In this document: piece after piece, positions 25,048 to 33,674 of the stretch
How the letters are laid out: each line of letters starts with the position of its first letter
How positions within the stretch are numbered: position 1 is the stretch's first letter
From: Flavobacterium glycines
GTDB lineage: Bacteria; Bacteroidota; Bacteroidia; Flavobacteriales; Flavobacteriaceae
Length of the DNA: 64,000 nucleotides
NCBI RefSeq assembly: GCF_900100165.1
Contig: NZ_FNEO01000010.1
Span: forward strand, 1 to 64,000
Reading direction: 5' to 3'
Notes under the pieces: model-generated
Told to the model about the DNA's origin: nothing
Database searches by the model: none
What the model saw: the letters and a program-made list of their open reading frames with translations, nothing else
Made by a program: the position numbers and the translations under genes

Positions 25048-26348
25048 TAGTTGTATTTTTCAAAAGCGTTCACGACAATTTTGGCTTTCAAATCAAACAT
25101 CAAATTGTACAATCCAAAAAAAGTTCGGTTCATGTAAATAAAATGTTTGGAGCCACGGTTTCCATTCATTTTTTTCAGATTCGTATCTTTTGAAAAGCGT
25201 TCGCCTAACTGGGCAATATTCTCAAAGAATACTTCATCAGAGAAATCGAAAGTATCCGTTTGAAACGGTTTGGTAAACAGCGATAATAAATCATAGAACA
25301 TTTGTGTGAAATAGGCAATTTCTTCTTTGCTGTCGTCAGTTCTGAGGATTTCCAATTCGAATAATTTTTCTCTAAAAAGTTTCTTGTTGTCAATGACTTC
25401 TTTGTTGATTAATTCAAAATAAGGAATGTAAAAATCATTCGGGATTTGTTTCATGCAACCAAAATCCAATGCAACCAATTGGTTTTTGTCATTGATTAAG
25501 AAATTCCCGGGATGCGGATCGGCATGGACTTTTCTCAAAATATGAATTTGGTACATATAAAAATCCCATAAGGCCTGACCTAGTTTATTAGCAATTTCAG
25601 TATCTGAATTTTTAAATTCGGATAAATGAACTCCTGTCACCCAATCCATTGTAATGATTTTCTCGGATGAATATTCAGGATAATACTCAGGAAAAACCAG
25701 ATTGTCAATTTTTTTGCAAGCATCAACTACTTCCTGACTTTGTTGCAGTTCCAATAAATAGTTAGTTTCCTCAATCAATTTATCTTCGACTTCTTTGAAA
25801 TATTTATCAGAATCTTTGCCTTGCAGATTAAACATTCGAATGGCGATGGGTTTCACCAAAGCCAAATCAGACGAAATGCTGTTGGCAACACCCGGATATT
25901 GAATTTTTACCGCCAGTTTTTTACCGTTTTTTACTGCCAAATGCACCTGACCTATACTTGCTGCATTCACCGAATTTGGGTTGAATTCGTCAAAAATCTC
26001 ATAAGGTGTTTTTCCAAAATTAGATTTGAAGGTTTTTAATACCAATGGTGCCGAAAGCGGAGGAACTGAAAATTGAGACAATGAAAATTTCTCCACATAA
26101 GCCTGAGGTAAGAAATTCTTATCCATACTCAGCATTTGAGCCACTTTCAAAGCGCTGCCTTTCAAACTTTTTAGTCCGTCATAAATATCTTCGGCGTTGT
26201 TTTCATTGAGTTTATCACGACTTAAGTCGGAATTCACTATTTTTTCGCCGTAATATTTAATATAGTTTACACCCACTTTGGCTCCGGTTTGCACCAGTTT
26301 TGTGGCTCGTTCAATTTTAGAGGTCGGAATATAATCGATTGTTTTCAT
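25047..26348 (-). CDS. AarF/UbiB (ABC1) atypical kinase-like protein
   Basis: 433 residues of the UbiB/ADCK family of atypical protein-kinase-like ATPases, usually tied to quinone or lipid metabolism. Motifs: KGSALKVAQMLSMD (the family KxGQ, here KVAQ), the Ala-rich loop NAASIGQVHLAVKNGKKLAV with the ATP-binding Lys, HADPHPGNFLI and VALDFG. It overlaps the TetR-like gene by 4 nt (ATGA). In this context a role in isoprenoid or carotenoid physiology is possible but unproven. Confidence 0.88.
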   Translation of the reverse strand: MKTIDYIPTSKIERATKLVQTGAKVGVNYIKYYGEKIVNSDLSRDKLNENNAEDIYDGLKSLKGSALKVAQMLSMDKNFLPQAYVEKFSLSQFSVPPLSAPLVLKTFKSNFGKTPYEIFDEFNPNSVNAASIGQVHLAVKNGKKLAVKIQYPGVANSISSDLALVKPIAIRMFNLQGKDSDKYFKEVEDKLIEETNYLLELQQSQEVVDACKKIDNLVFPEYYPEYSSEKIITMDWVTGVHLSEFKNSDTEIANKLGQALWDFYMYQIHILRKVHADPHPGNFLINDKNQLVALDFGCMKQIPNDFYIPYFELINKEVIDNKKLFREKLFELEILRTDDSKEEIAYFTQMFYDLLSLFTKPFQTDTFDFSDEVFFENIAQLGERFSKDTNLKKMNGNRGSKHFIYMNRTFFGLYNLMFDLKAKIVVNAFEKYN

Positions 26349-27007
26349 GAGTTAGTTTGCATTTTTTCTTTAAAAATAAATTTTCCAAAATCGATTAAAC
26401 TGTTGATAGGAGCCGTGTTCATTAAGTCGAAACTCAGCTTTACTGATTTTTCAATAAAAATGTCTGTTTTTTCAAAAGAAGCAGAGCCGTCTTCCAACCA
26501 AAATTTTAAGGTGAATAGAAACTGAATCCAGGCACTTTCCTGAATAGCTTTTTCCTGAAAATTTTGTATTTTATCTTGCTGAATACGAATTTCATCAGTA
26601 GTTATTTCGGCAATGAATTTTTTAAAATTGTTTCTCAATCCTGAAAGTTTCATAAGGTTTTGTAACTGATTTTTACCTTCATTCAAACTAATGCTTACAT
26701 AACTTCTATTGGCAGTCAATAATTCGAAAAAGGTAAAATAAAAACTCAGTAGTTTATTTTTCATGTCATAAGACTCGTAATTGTTGTCTTTGTGCAATAA
26801 TTCTATGGTTTTCTCAAAAAAATGACTGTAAATTTCCTTTTCTAGGGATGCAAGATTTCCAAAGAAATTATAAAATTCGGTTTCTTCAAAACCATTTAAT
26901 ATTGCGAATAGGTATACTGATTGGGGTTTCTCATTATGTTCTAAGACAAAACTCATATACATTGAGATGATAGATTCTTTTGTTATTTTAGTTTTCTTAG
27001 TTGCCAT
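26345..27007 (-). CDS. TetR-like transcriptional regulator
   Basis: 220 residues. An N-terminal helix-turn-helix of TetR type (about 10-60, with SVYLFAILNGFEETEFYNFF) is followed by a helical ligand/dimer domain conserved among Flavobacteria. It is first in the minus-strand operon and divergent from the TIGR01777 gene, so it may control both. The intergenic region also has the MerR-type inverted repeat. Ligand unknown. Confidence 0.8.
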   Translation of the reverse strand: MATKKTKITKESIISMYMSFVLEHNEKPQSVYLFAILNGFEETEFYNFFGNLASLEKEIYSHFFEKTIELLHKDNNYESYDMKNKLLSFYFTFFELLTANRSYVSISLNEGKNQLQNLMKLSGLRNNFKKFIAEITTDEIRIQQDKIQNFQEKAIQESAWIQFLFTLKFWLEDGSASFEKTDIFIEKSVKLSFDLMNTAPINSLIDFGKFIFKEKMQTNS

Positions 27008-27043
27008 TTTTTATGTTTTTTATATTAGAATATAAAGGTACTA

Positions 27044-27077
27044 ATTGTTTAACTATTTTTCACTAATGTTAAACAAA
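27044..27077. promoter_or_regulatory. inverted repeat matching the crtI operator
   Basis: ATTGTTTAA (27044-27052) and TTAAACAA (27069-27076) separated by exactly 16 nt, the same arms and spacing as at crtI. It lies between the divergent TetR-like and TIGR01777 genes, about 15 nt upstream of the TIGR01777 -7 element. On the other strand it lies upstream of a near-consensus TACCTTTA. Confidence 0.7.
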
Positions 27078-27086
27078 ATATCTTCG

Positions 27087-27094
27087 TATCTTTG
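27087..27094 (+). promoter_or_regulatory. promoter -7 element of the TIGR01777 gene
   Basis: TATCTTTG fits TAnnTTTG, 21 nt before the ATG at 27116. Confidence 0.6.
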
Positions 27095-27115
27095 AATATT
27101 GATTAAAAAGATGAA

Positions 27116-28030
27116 ATGAAAAAAAATGTATTGATAACCGGAGGAACTGGATTTGTAGGCAGGCATTTAACACAACTGTTAATTGCTAATGGTTTTTCGG
27201 TTTCTGTTCTGAGCAGAAATAAAAGAGTAAATACAGCAAATGTTTTTTATTACTGCTGGGATGTAGAAAAACAGTTTATTGAAGAAGAAGCCATCCGAAA
27301 GGCTGATTACATTATTCATTTGGCTGGAGATAGTATTGTAGAAAAACGCTGGACAAAGAAAAGAAAAGCGTCTATTTTGTCCAGTAGAGAGCTTTCAGCA
27401 CAATTGATTTTTGATACTTTAGTAAAATCTAATAAAAAAGCAGAAGCTTTTGTATCGGCTTCTGCTGTTGGAATTTATGGAGCGATTAATGGCCGTGCTA
27501 TTTGTACTGAAGAAATGCAACCAACAAATGACTTTTTAGGTTTGACCTGTCAAAAATGGGAAGCGGCAGCTAATCAATTTGAAAAACTGGGAATCCGAAC
27601 AGTTAAAATCCGTACGGGTTTAGTGTTAGGAAAAGAGGATGGTTTTTTGAAAAAATTAGCTCCTGTTTTTAAGTTAAGATTGGGTTCGGTTTTAGGCTCA
27701 GGAAAACAGTATATGCCCTGGATTCATATAGATGATTTGTGTCGTATTTATTTGGAAGCCATCAAAAATTCGACAATGAGAGGAGCTTACAATGCTGCTA
27801 TTACTGATGATACTACTAACAAAACATTTTCTGAAGTATTGGCAAAGATTTATGGTTATTCTGTTTGGTTGCCAGGTGTACCTTCATTTTTAATAAAATT
27901 CTTTTTAGGAGAAATGGCTAAACTAATCCTAACAGGAAGAAGGATATCTAATAAAAAAATAAAGGAACTCGGGTTTGAATTTCAATTTAACAATCTTGAA
28001 GAAGCTTTACGGGATTGTATTAAAGAGTAA
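27116..28030 (+). CDS. TIGR01777 family epimerase-like protein
   Basis: 304-residue extended SDR with NAD(P) motif VLITGGTGFVGRHLTQLL, SASAVGIYG, TCQKWEAAA and RTGLVLGKEDGFLKK. The C-terminal tail, with GRRISNKKIKELGFEF, is the DUF1731-type end found in TIGR01777 proteins. Substrate unknown; members often sit with photolyases and light-response genes. Divergent from the TetR-led operon. Confidence 0.88.
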   Translation: MKKNVLITGGTGFVGRHLTQLLIANGFSVSVLSRNKRVNTANVFYYCWDVEKQFIEEEAIRKADYIIHLAGDSIVEKRWTKKRKASILSSRELSAQLIFDTLVKSNKKAEAFVSASAVGIYGAINGRAICTEEMQPTNDFLGLTCQKWEAAANQFEKLGIRTVKIRTGLVLGKEDGFLKKLAPVFKLRLGSVLGSGKQYMPWIHIDDLCRIYLEAIKNSTMRGAYNAAITDDTTNKTFSEVLAKIYGYSVWLPGVPSFLIKFFLGEMAKLILTGRRISNKKIKELGFEFQFNNLEEALRDCIKE

Positions 28031-28046
28031 GTTTTTATTAAAATAA

Positions 28047-28592
28047 TTATTTCAATAAATAATCGATTTGAACCTGAACTGTTTCAGCCATTTTGGGCTG
28101 AATGATTTTGGGAATAGTAATATTGAAATCTTTTGGATTTAAATTGAAATTTGAAGTTAATTCAAGGTCGTTTCCCATTTTTTTAAGTAAAATAGTCACA
28201 GCAATTGGCTTAGATACTCCGTGTAAAGTAAGTGTGCCGTTTGCATTGAATTTTGTTCCTTTAGATTCTATTGCGGATAGATTGAAATCCTTGATTGTTC
28301 CTTTAAAAATGGCTTTTGGAAATTGATCGCTTTCAATAAAATTTTCATTAAAATGTTCTTCCATTAAAGCTACTTTAAAGTGGAAACCTCTCATTAAAGC
28401 TAAACTGGCAATTTCTCCTGTTTTAGTATCGATAATACAACTCACAGATTGATTTGTAGCTTTTACTTCTTCAAAAGAAGGAACAGAAGCTTCAAAAATA
28501 ATTTGTCCGGTTTTAGTAATTTTTTTGTCTTGTGAAAAAACAGTTGTTTTTCCTAAGAAAAAAATAGCGGTAAAAAGAAATAAAAGTCTCAT
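28047..28592 (-). CDS. YceI family protein (copy 1)
   Basis: Secreted lipocalin-like YceI protein of 181 residues with a signal peptide (MRLLFLFTAIFFLGKTTVFS). Family features are GFHFKVALMEEHFNENF, the FPKAIFKGTI strand and GTLTLHGVSKPI. YceI proteins bind isoprenoid-like lipids, and some are periplasmic. A paralogue lies at 30360-30899. It follows the heme-motif lipoprotein gene with a 5-nt gap. Confidence 0.88.
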   Translation of the reverse strand: MRLLFLFTAIFFLGKTTVFSQDKKITKTGQIIFEASVPSFEEVKATNQSVSCIIDTKTGEIASLALMRGFHFKVALMEEHFNENFIESDQFPKAIFKGTIKDFNLSAIESKGTKFNANGTLTLHGVSKPIAVTILLKKMGNDLELTSNFNLNPKDFNITIPKIIQPKMAETVQVQIDYLLK

Positions 28593-28597
28593 CTGTG

Positions 28598-28966
28598 TTA
28601 TTCTGGATAGCCATTATTTTTCCAATTGGTGAATTTGTCAATAGTAGCCTGGGGCAATCGGGTACCATCTTTAGGCATCATACTTGTGTTTCCTTGCGGT
28701 AATGAAATTCGGTCTATTAAACCATTACTTTCTACAGCGGTTTTAACTTTGGCATAGGTGTTCAAAGAAATTGTTGCACCGTTTGTAGGAGTACTGGCAT
28801 GGCATGAAATACAATTGGCTGATATTATAGAACTAATTGTGTTCGTATAGGTAATTGTTGTTGGGGTAGGATCAGGGTCTGGATCCGAATTGGAATCACC
28901 GCCAGACGAACAACTGCTCATTACTAAAAGTAATGTTGCTGAATATAATTTAAAAATAGTTCTCAT
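28598..28966 (-). CDS. c-type heme-motif lipoprotein
   Basis: 122-residue lipoprotein (lipobox MSSCSSG) with an acidic linker and one CxxCH heme-attachment motif (ANCISCHAS), then LPQGNTSMMPKDG with a Met-rich axial-ligand candidate. It resembles the small cytochrome c or cytochrome-c-like domains that Bacteroidota place next to YceI and DUF5777 genes. Probably an electron carrier anchored on the outside of a membrane; the partner is unknown. Confidence 0.82.
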   Translation of the reverse strand: MRTIFKLYSATLLLVMSSCSSGGDSNSDPDPDPTPTTITYTNTISSIISANCISCHASTPTNGATISLNTYAKVKTAVESNGLIDRISLPQGNTSMMPKDGTRLPQATIDKFTNWKNNGYPE

Positions 28967-29057
28967 GGCATTTGTATTTAAATTTTAAGTAAATTTACTA
29001 AATAATTGTTGTATTTGTCTTAAAATCAATGTGTTATTTTGTTTGTTTTTTGAGGTT

Positions 29058-29447
29058 ATGAGAAAAAAAATAGGAATAGGGATTTTAGTTATGACGCTTC
29101 TTTTTATGGCGGTATATTTTTATGTTTATAAAGACCATCGCAATATTTCAACTGAAGAGGAGAGTTATACTATGGATGTAAAAACTCTTTTTTCTGCCTA
29201 TCAGAATAATGAAACAGCAGCTGATTCGAAATATTTAAATAAGACAATTGTTGTTAATGGTGCAGTTAGTATGGTAAGCATTGAAACACAGTCTGTCGTT
29301 TTAGATGAAAAATTATTTGCTGTCTTTTCAACTAAACTGGTAAGTGGTATCAGAATAAAATCGAATTTAAAGATAAAAGGGCGTCTTATTGGGTATGATT
29401 CCCTTTTGGAACAAATTAAGATGGATCAATGTGTAATTTTAAATTAA
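29058..29447 (+). CDS. OB-fold (tRNA_anti-like) membrane-anchored protein
   Basis: 129 residues from the ATG at 29058 (MRKKIGIGILVMTLLFMAVY); the frame extends 9 codons upstream without need. One N-terminal membrane anchor precedes a small OB-fold domain with KYLNKTIVVNGAVSMV and IRIKSNLKIKGRLIGYD, typical of the tRNA_anti-like family in Bacteroidota. 6 nt before the DUF5777 gene, so co-transcribed. Function unknown. Confidence 0.75.
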   Translation: MRKKIGIGILVMTLLFMAVYFYVYKDHRNISTEEESYTMDVKTLFSAYQNNETAADSKYLNKTIVVNGAVSMVSIETQSVVLDEKLFAVFSTKLVSGIRIKSNLKIKGRLIGYDSLLEQIKMDQCVILN

Positions 29448-29453
29448 ACGAAT

Positions 29454-30335
29454 ATGAAGATAAAATATACGTTCCTTGCATTCTTTTTCCCTTTGTTACT
29501 TTTGGCTCAAAATGACTTATTAAAAGAGATTGACGATAAGTCGATGGAAAGCACTGCTAATCCTGCCTTTAAAGCATTGAAAATTGTAAATTTTGAATCT
29601 ACAAAATTAATTGGCAAAGGAGATTTTTATTTGATTATTTCACACCGTTTTGATTATCTGGACCAAGGAATTAAAGAATTTTTTGGACTGGATAATGCGT
29701 TTACGCAACTCAAATTTGCTTATGGTATAACTGATAAATTTACAATTCAGGCTGCAAGAAGCGGATTTCAAAAAACTTATGATTTAGGTTTGAAATATTT
29801 AATAATTAATCAGAAAACAAATGGTTCTCCGGTAGCTATTGCTTTTTTTAATAGTTTAGCCGCAAATACCGAGTTGGATAAAGCTAATTATCCTTCACTT
29901 GATTTTCAGGATCGTTTGAGTTATGTAAGCCAATTATTGATTTCAAGAAAAATTACGGATAAGCTTTCTTTAGAAGTTGCGCCAACTTTTTTTCATGAAG
30001 GTTTTCTGGTGGAAATTTTAGATGAAAACAATAATGTTGTTACGCCTAATCCTCAGGACAAAAACCAGTTTGCCGTCGGAATAGGAGGGAGATATAAGTT
30101 ATCCAAAAGATTATCATTGAATATGGATTATGGAGCGCATCTAAACAGAGCCAGTCAATCGGTTTTTAAAAATCCATTGTCAGTAGGTTTAGATATTGAT
30201 ACAGGCGGACATATTTTTCAGGTACTTTTTACTAATTCCAAAGCCATGCATGAAGCCGGTTTTTTAGGTCATACAACAGGAGACTGGGGGAAAGGAGAGA
30301 TTTCCTTTGGATTTAATTTAATACGGGTTTTTTAA
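29454..30335 (+). CDS. DUF5777 outer-membrane beta-barrel protein
   Basis: 293 residues with a signal peptide ending near LLAQ and then alternating beta strands to a C-terminal aromatic residue (LIRVF), as in outer-membrane barrels. DUF5777 proteins recur beside YceI and small cytochrome genes. Function unknown. Confidence 0.82.
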   Translation: MKIKYTFLAFFFPLLLLAQNDLLKEIDDKSMESTANPAFKALKIVNFESTKLIGKGDFYLIISHRFDYLDQGIKEFFGLDNAFTQLKFAYGITDKFTIQAARSGFQKTYDLGLKYLIINQKTNGSPVAIAFFNSLAANTELDKANYPSLDFQDRLSYVSQLLISRKITDKLSLEVAPTFFHEGFLVEILDENNNVVTPNPQDKNQFAVGIGGRYKLSKRLSLNMDYGAHLNRASQSVFKNPLSVGLDIDTGGHIFQVLFTNSKAMHEAGFLGHTTGDWGKGEISFGFNLIRVF

Positions 30336-30359
30336 ACTGCTTTGTAGTTTTCTTTTTTA

Positions 30360-30899
30360 TTATAAAATGCAATTAATATTGACATTGACATTTTTAGATA
30401 TTTTATTGCGTACAATGAAAGGAATATCAATGTTATAATCGTCGGTGTCCAAACTAAAATCAGATTGAATTAAAACTTTGTTTTCAGCAGTTTTTGAGAT
30501 TTTAGCAAGTACTTTGATATTCTTAGTTACTCCGTGAATATTGATACGTCCTTTGATGAAATAATCAGTTGGAATACTGTTGATTTTAGTAATTGAAAAT
30601 TTTTCAATCTGACCTTTAAACGTTGCTTTAGGATATTTTTTACTTTCCATATAATTAGCATTGAAATGATCCTCCATTAGGCTTCTTTCAAAATGGAAAA
30701 GTTTTACGAAAACAACAAAATTAATATTTCCGTTTTTAGAGTTTAAAAGAGCGTAAACCTTGTTGTTTTTAGCTTCAACGGCTTCATAAAAAGGTACAGA
30801 TGCTTCAAAAGTAATAGTGCCAGTAGTGGTCATTTTTTTATCCTGAGCAGCTATTGGAATGCCGAAAAAAAACAAAAAAAGGAGTAGAATTTTTTTCAT
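30360..30899 (-). CDS. YceI family protein (copy 2)
   Basis: 179 residues, a clear paralogue of the protein at 28047-28592. Shared features are the TTTGTITFEASVPFYEAVEA opening, LFHFERSLMEDHFNANYMES and YPKATFKGQIEKF. Signal peptide MKKILLLFLFFFGIPIAAQ. Together the two YceI genes frame the heme-motif, OB-fold and DUF5777 genes. Confidence 0.88.
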   Translation of the reverse strand: MKKILLLFLFFFGIPIAAQDKKMTTTGTITFEASVPFYEAVEAKNNKVYALLNSKNGNINFVVFVKLFHFERSLMEDHFNANYMESKKYPKATFKGQIEKFSITKINSIPTDYFIKGRINIHGVTKNIKVLAKISKTAENKVLIQSDFSLDTDDYNIDIPFIVRNKISKNVNVNINCIL

Positions 30900-31049
30900 C
30901 GCAGCATTAATTTTCTACTTAAAGTTAGAAAAAAAAGTGTAAAAATCCTAATAAAACAAGAGTAAAGAATAGGTGGAATATCGGTTTTTTAATGCTTTTT
31001 ATCCGAGATAAAAGGTTTATGTATGAAAGGGTTTATAATTTGAAAAAAC

Positions 31050-31092
31050 AAAAATAAAGCCGTTTCATTAAATCATTAATTGTTGAAACGGC
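31050..31092 (-). terminator. terminator of rmuC
   Basis: GCCGTTTCA and TGAAACGGC form a perfect 9-bp stem; on the minus strand it is followed by TTTATTTTTG. Confidence 0.8.
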
Positions 31093-31099
31093 TGTTGTT

Positions 31100-32467
31100 T
31101 TATTCTATGAGATTATCATCTTTTTTTGCTCTGGCGATAATACTTTCTGGGAGTGCTTTCTTAGCTTTAGCCCCCATCTTTTTGAGCTTTTCAACTCTTG
31201 TAATCAGGTTTCCACTTCCGTCAACTAGTTTGTTCATGGCGCCGGTGTATTCTATTTTAGTTTCGTCAATTTTTTTGCCTATTTTAATCAAGTCGGCAAC
31301 AAAACCTTCAAATTTATCATATAATGCTCCTGCTTGTCTGGCTATTTCCAATGCATTTTCCTGTTGTTTTTGATTGGTCCACATGCTGTCAATAGTTCGT
31401 AAAGTGGCTAATAAAGTGGCAGGAGTTACAATGACAATGTTTTTTTCAAATGCTTTGTTGTACAATGATGCATCATCGTTTAGTGCAATAGCAAATGCCG
31501 GTTCGATAGGAATAAAAAGCAACACAAAGTCAGGGCTTTCAATTTGGTACAAATCCTGGTAGTTTTTGTTTCCTAATTGCTCTACGTGACGTTTAATAGA
31601 ATTAGTATGCTCTTTTAAATAAATATTTTTTAAATCCTCTTCTTCTTCATTAATGTATTTTTCATAAGCTACCAATGAAACCTTAGAATCCACAATCATT
31701 TTTTTGCCGTCAGGTAAATTAATAACCACATCGGGCATGACACGATTGCCTTCTTCGGTTGTGAAACTTTGTTGTACTTCGTATTCACGGCCTTTTTCTA
31801 AACCTGATTTTTCTAATACGCGTTCTAAAACTAATTCGCCCCAGTTTCCCTGCATTTTACTATCACCTTTTAAGGCTTTGGTTAAGTTCAGGGTTTCTTT
31901 ACTCATTTGAATATTCATTTCGCGCAAGCCCAAAATTTGTTGGCGTAAAGCCGCATGATAATCGATGCTTTCTTTGTGGGTATCTTCGACTTTTTTTTCG
32001 AATAACTGAATTTTATCCTGAAGCGGAGTCAGGATGTTTTTCATGTTTTCTTTATTCTGCTCGGTGAATTTATTTGATTTTTCGTCCAGAATTTTATTGG
32101 CCAGGTTTTCGAATTCTTTGGTGAATTTTTCCTGAAGTTTTTCTACTTCTTCTTTTTGTTCTTTGTTTTTTTCCCAAAGATTATCAAAATCGACTTCTTT
32201 TTTCGAAAGTTGGATAGCCAGACTGTCTTTTTCAGTTCGAATCGCTTCTTTTTCCTGGTTGCTGTTTTCTAATTGTTTTTCGAAATTGATTTTGTCATTA
32301 GAAAATTGTTCTTTCAATTGATTGATTTGGGAAGTAAGTGCAATCAATTTTTCTTCTAAACTTGTTTTTTCAGATTGAAAACGGGCAGAAAAAATGAGTT
32401 TTCCAATGTAGATACCAATGGCAAGAGCAATAACAAATGATAATAAAAGAGGAAACATAGTAAGCAT
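31100..32467 (-). CDS. rmuC: DNA recombination protein RmuC
   Basis: 455 residues. An N-terminal membrane anchor (about 5-25) is followed by a long coiled coil (about 30-150), then the RmuC nuclease-like domain with MQGNWGELVLERVLEKSGL, MPDVVINLPDGKKMIVDSKV and the SPDFVLLFIPIEPAFAIAL segment. RmuC limits inversions and rearrangements at repeats in E. coli. Monocistronic. The start may be the first or the fourth codon, both Met. Confidence 0.93.
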   Translation of the reverse strand: MLTMFPLLLSFVIALAIGIYIGKLIFSARFQSEKTSLEEKLIALTSQINQLKEQFSNDKINFEKQLENSNQEKEAIRTEKDSLAIQLSKKEVDFDNLWEKNKEQKEEVEKLQEKFTKEFENLANKILDEKSNKFTEQNKENMKNILTPLQDKIQLFEKKVEDTHKESIDYHAALRQQILGLREMNIQMSKETLNLTKALKGDSKMQGNWGELVLERVLEKSGLEKGREYEVQQSFTTEEGNRVMPDVVINLPDGKKMIVDSKVSLVAYEKYINEEEEDLKNIYLKEHTNSIKRHVEQLGNKNYQDLYQIESPDFVLLFIPIEPAFAIALNDDASLYNKAFEKNIVIVTPATLLATLRTIDSMWTNQKQQENALEIARQAGALYDKFEGFVADLIKIGKKIDETKIEYTGAMNKLVDGSGNLITRVEKLKKMGAKAKKALPESIIARAKKDDNLIE

Positions 32468-32615
32468 AAGAATGTTTTATAGGTAAAGTAAGCAAAAATA
32501 AAGATTAATGCTGATTAAAAGCATTTTTTATTGAATGGAAAAGATATTTTTTAAAGATTTCATACGCAACCTTTTTTGAGTTTTGTACTCTAAATAAATA
32601 TCAAAAAGTACTATC

Positions 32616-33023
32616 ATGAGTAGAAAAAACCTGGCTTATTTGATTGTTTTTGCATTCTTTCTTTCGTTTTGTTCGTTAAAGAATGAGGAAGATGTTATCA
32701 ATGAGCACGCTATTATTGGGACCTGGCATTGGAAAGAATCCAGAGGTGGATTTTCAGGAAATGAAATTGTTACTCCCGAAAGTACCGGTGTTACTATAAA
32801 ATTGGTTTTTGGAGCAAATAAAAAAGTGATAGTTTTTACTAATGATGTCGAAACGGGAATTTATGAATATACTGTAAAAATGGGAAAAACTATTTTTGAT
32901 AATGAATTACACTATTTGTTGAATTTCAATCAAATGAGTTATGTGATTTTGAATGTTGATAATAAAGAAATGAGTATTCAGGACAATTTTCCCGATGGTT
33001 ATGTTTTGACTTACACCAAGTAA
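32616..33023 (+). CDS. hypothetical lipocalin-like lipoprotein
   Basis: 135 residues with a lipoprotein signal (lipobox SFC at LSFCSLKNEED) and a small beta-barrel-like body with IIGTWHWKESRGGFSG, which is the lipocalin-like pattern common in Bacteroidota lipoproteins. No specific family is recognised. It lies before the ECF sigma gene but has its own short leader. Confidence 0.65.
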   Translation: MSRKNLAYLIVFAFFLSFCSLKNEEDVINEHAIIGTWHWKESRGGFSGNEIVTPESTGVTIKLVFGANKKVIVFTNDVETGIYEYTVKMGKTIFDNELHYLLNFNQMSYVILNVDNKEMSIQDNFPDGYVLTYTK

Positions 33024-33043
33024 TTTAAATGGTTGGGAATGCT

Positions 33044-33051
33044 TAAATTTG
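33044..33051 (+). promoter_or_regulatory. promoter -7 element of the sigma factor gene
   Basis: TAAATTTG fits TAnnTTTG exactly. It overlaps the first possible start codon (TTG 33049) of the frame, which argues for a later start. Confidence 0.55.
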
Positions 33052-33081
33052 TTTACGTCAAATTATTTTAAGACCTTTTTT

Positions 33082-33630
33082 TTGAAAGAATCTATAGATT
33101 ATTATATCCGGAAATGTATCGAAAATGATAGAGGAGGACAACAGAGAATTTATCAGTTGTTTGCTCCTGTATTGTATGGTTTGTGTCTGAAATATATGAA
33201 AAATGAGGAGGATGCCAAAGATGTTTTTCAGGAAGCTTTTGTAATCGCGTTTCAAAAAATGAATCAATATCGTTTTGAAGGAAGTTTTGAGGGTTGGTTA
33301 AAACGTATTTTTATCAATAAGTTGATAGAGACATTAAATAAAAGAAAAAGAGATGTGCTTTTTGCAGAAGAGATTTATCAGGATGATATTCTTGACGAAG
33401 AAGAAATAGATACTTTTTCAATTCCGCAAGAAAAATTATTAGAATGTATTCAGCAACTCCCGGATCAATACCGTTTAGTTTTCAACTTGTATTATTTTGA
33501 AAAAATGAAACATAAAGAAATTGCACTTGCTTTGAATATTTCGGAAGGAACATCAAAGTCTAATTTGAATCGGGCAAAGAGCAATTTACAAAAGAAAATT
33601 GTAGCCTTGATGGCTTTAAAAAATGAGTAA
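33082..33630 (+). CDS. ECF RNA polymerase sigma factor
   Basis: About 182 residues. Region 2 has APVLYGLCLKYMKNEEDAKD and VFQEAFVIAFQKMNQYRFEG; region 4 has LPDQYRLVFNLYYFEKMKHK followed by EIALALNISEGTSKSNL. I prefer TTG at 33082 (KESIDYYIRKCIE) because the earlier TTG at 33049 is part of a consensus promoter element; the open frame runs from 33049. It should be controlled by the membrane protein encoded next. Confidence 0.88.
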   Translation: MKESIDYYIRKCIENDRGGQQRIYQLFAPVLYGLCLKYMKNEEDAKDVFQEAFVIAFQKMNQYRFEGSFEGWLKRIFINKLIETLNKRKRDVLFAEEIYQDDILDEEEIDTFSIPQEKLLECIQQLPDQYRLVFNLYYFEKMKHKEIALALNISEGTSKSNLNRAKSNLQKKIVALMALKNE

Positions 33631-33674
33631 AAATGAATTTTGAATTTCGCTTAGAAATACAATAATAAGAGCAT

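Noticed and set aside
33049..33081. TTG 33049 as the sigma factor start
   Set aside because: The codon is the last three bases of a consensus TAAATTTG element, so it would precede the transcript; a later start is preferred, though readthrough from upstream cannot be excluded.
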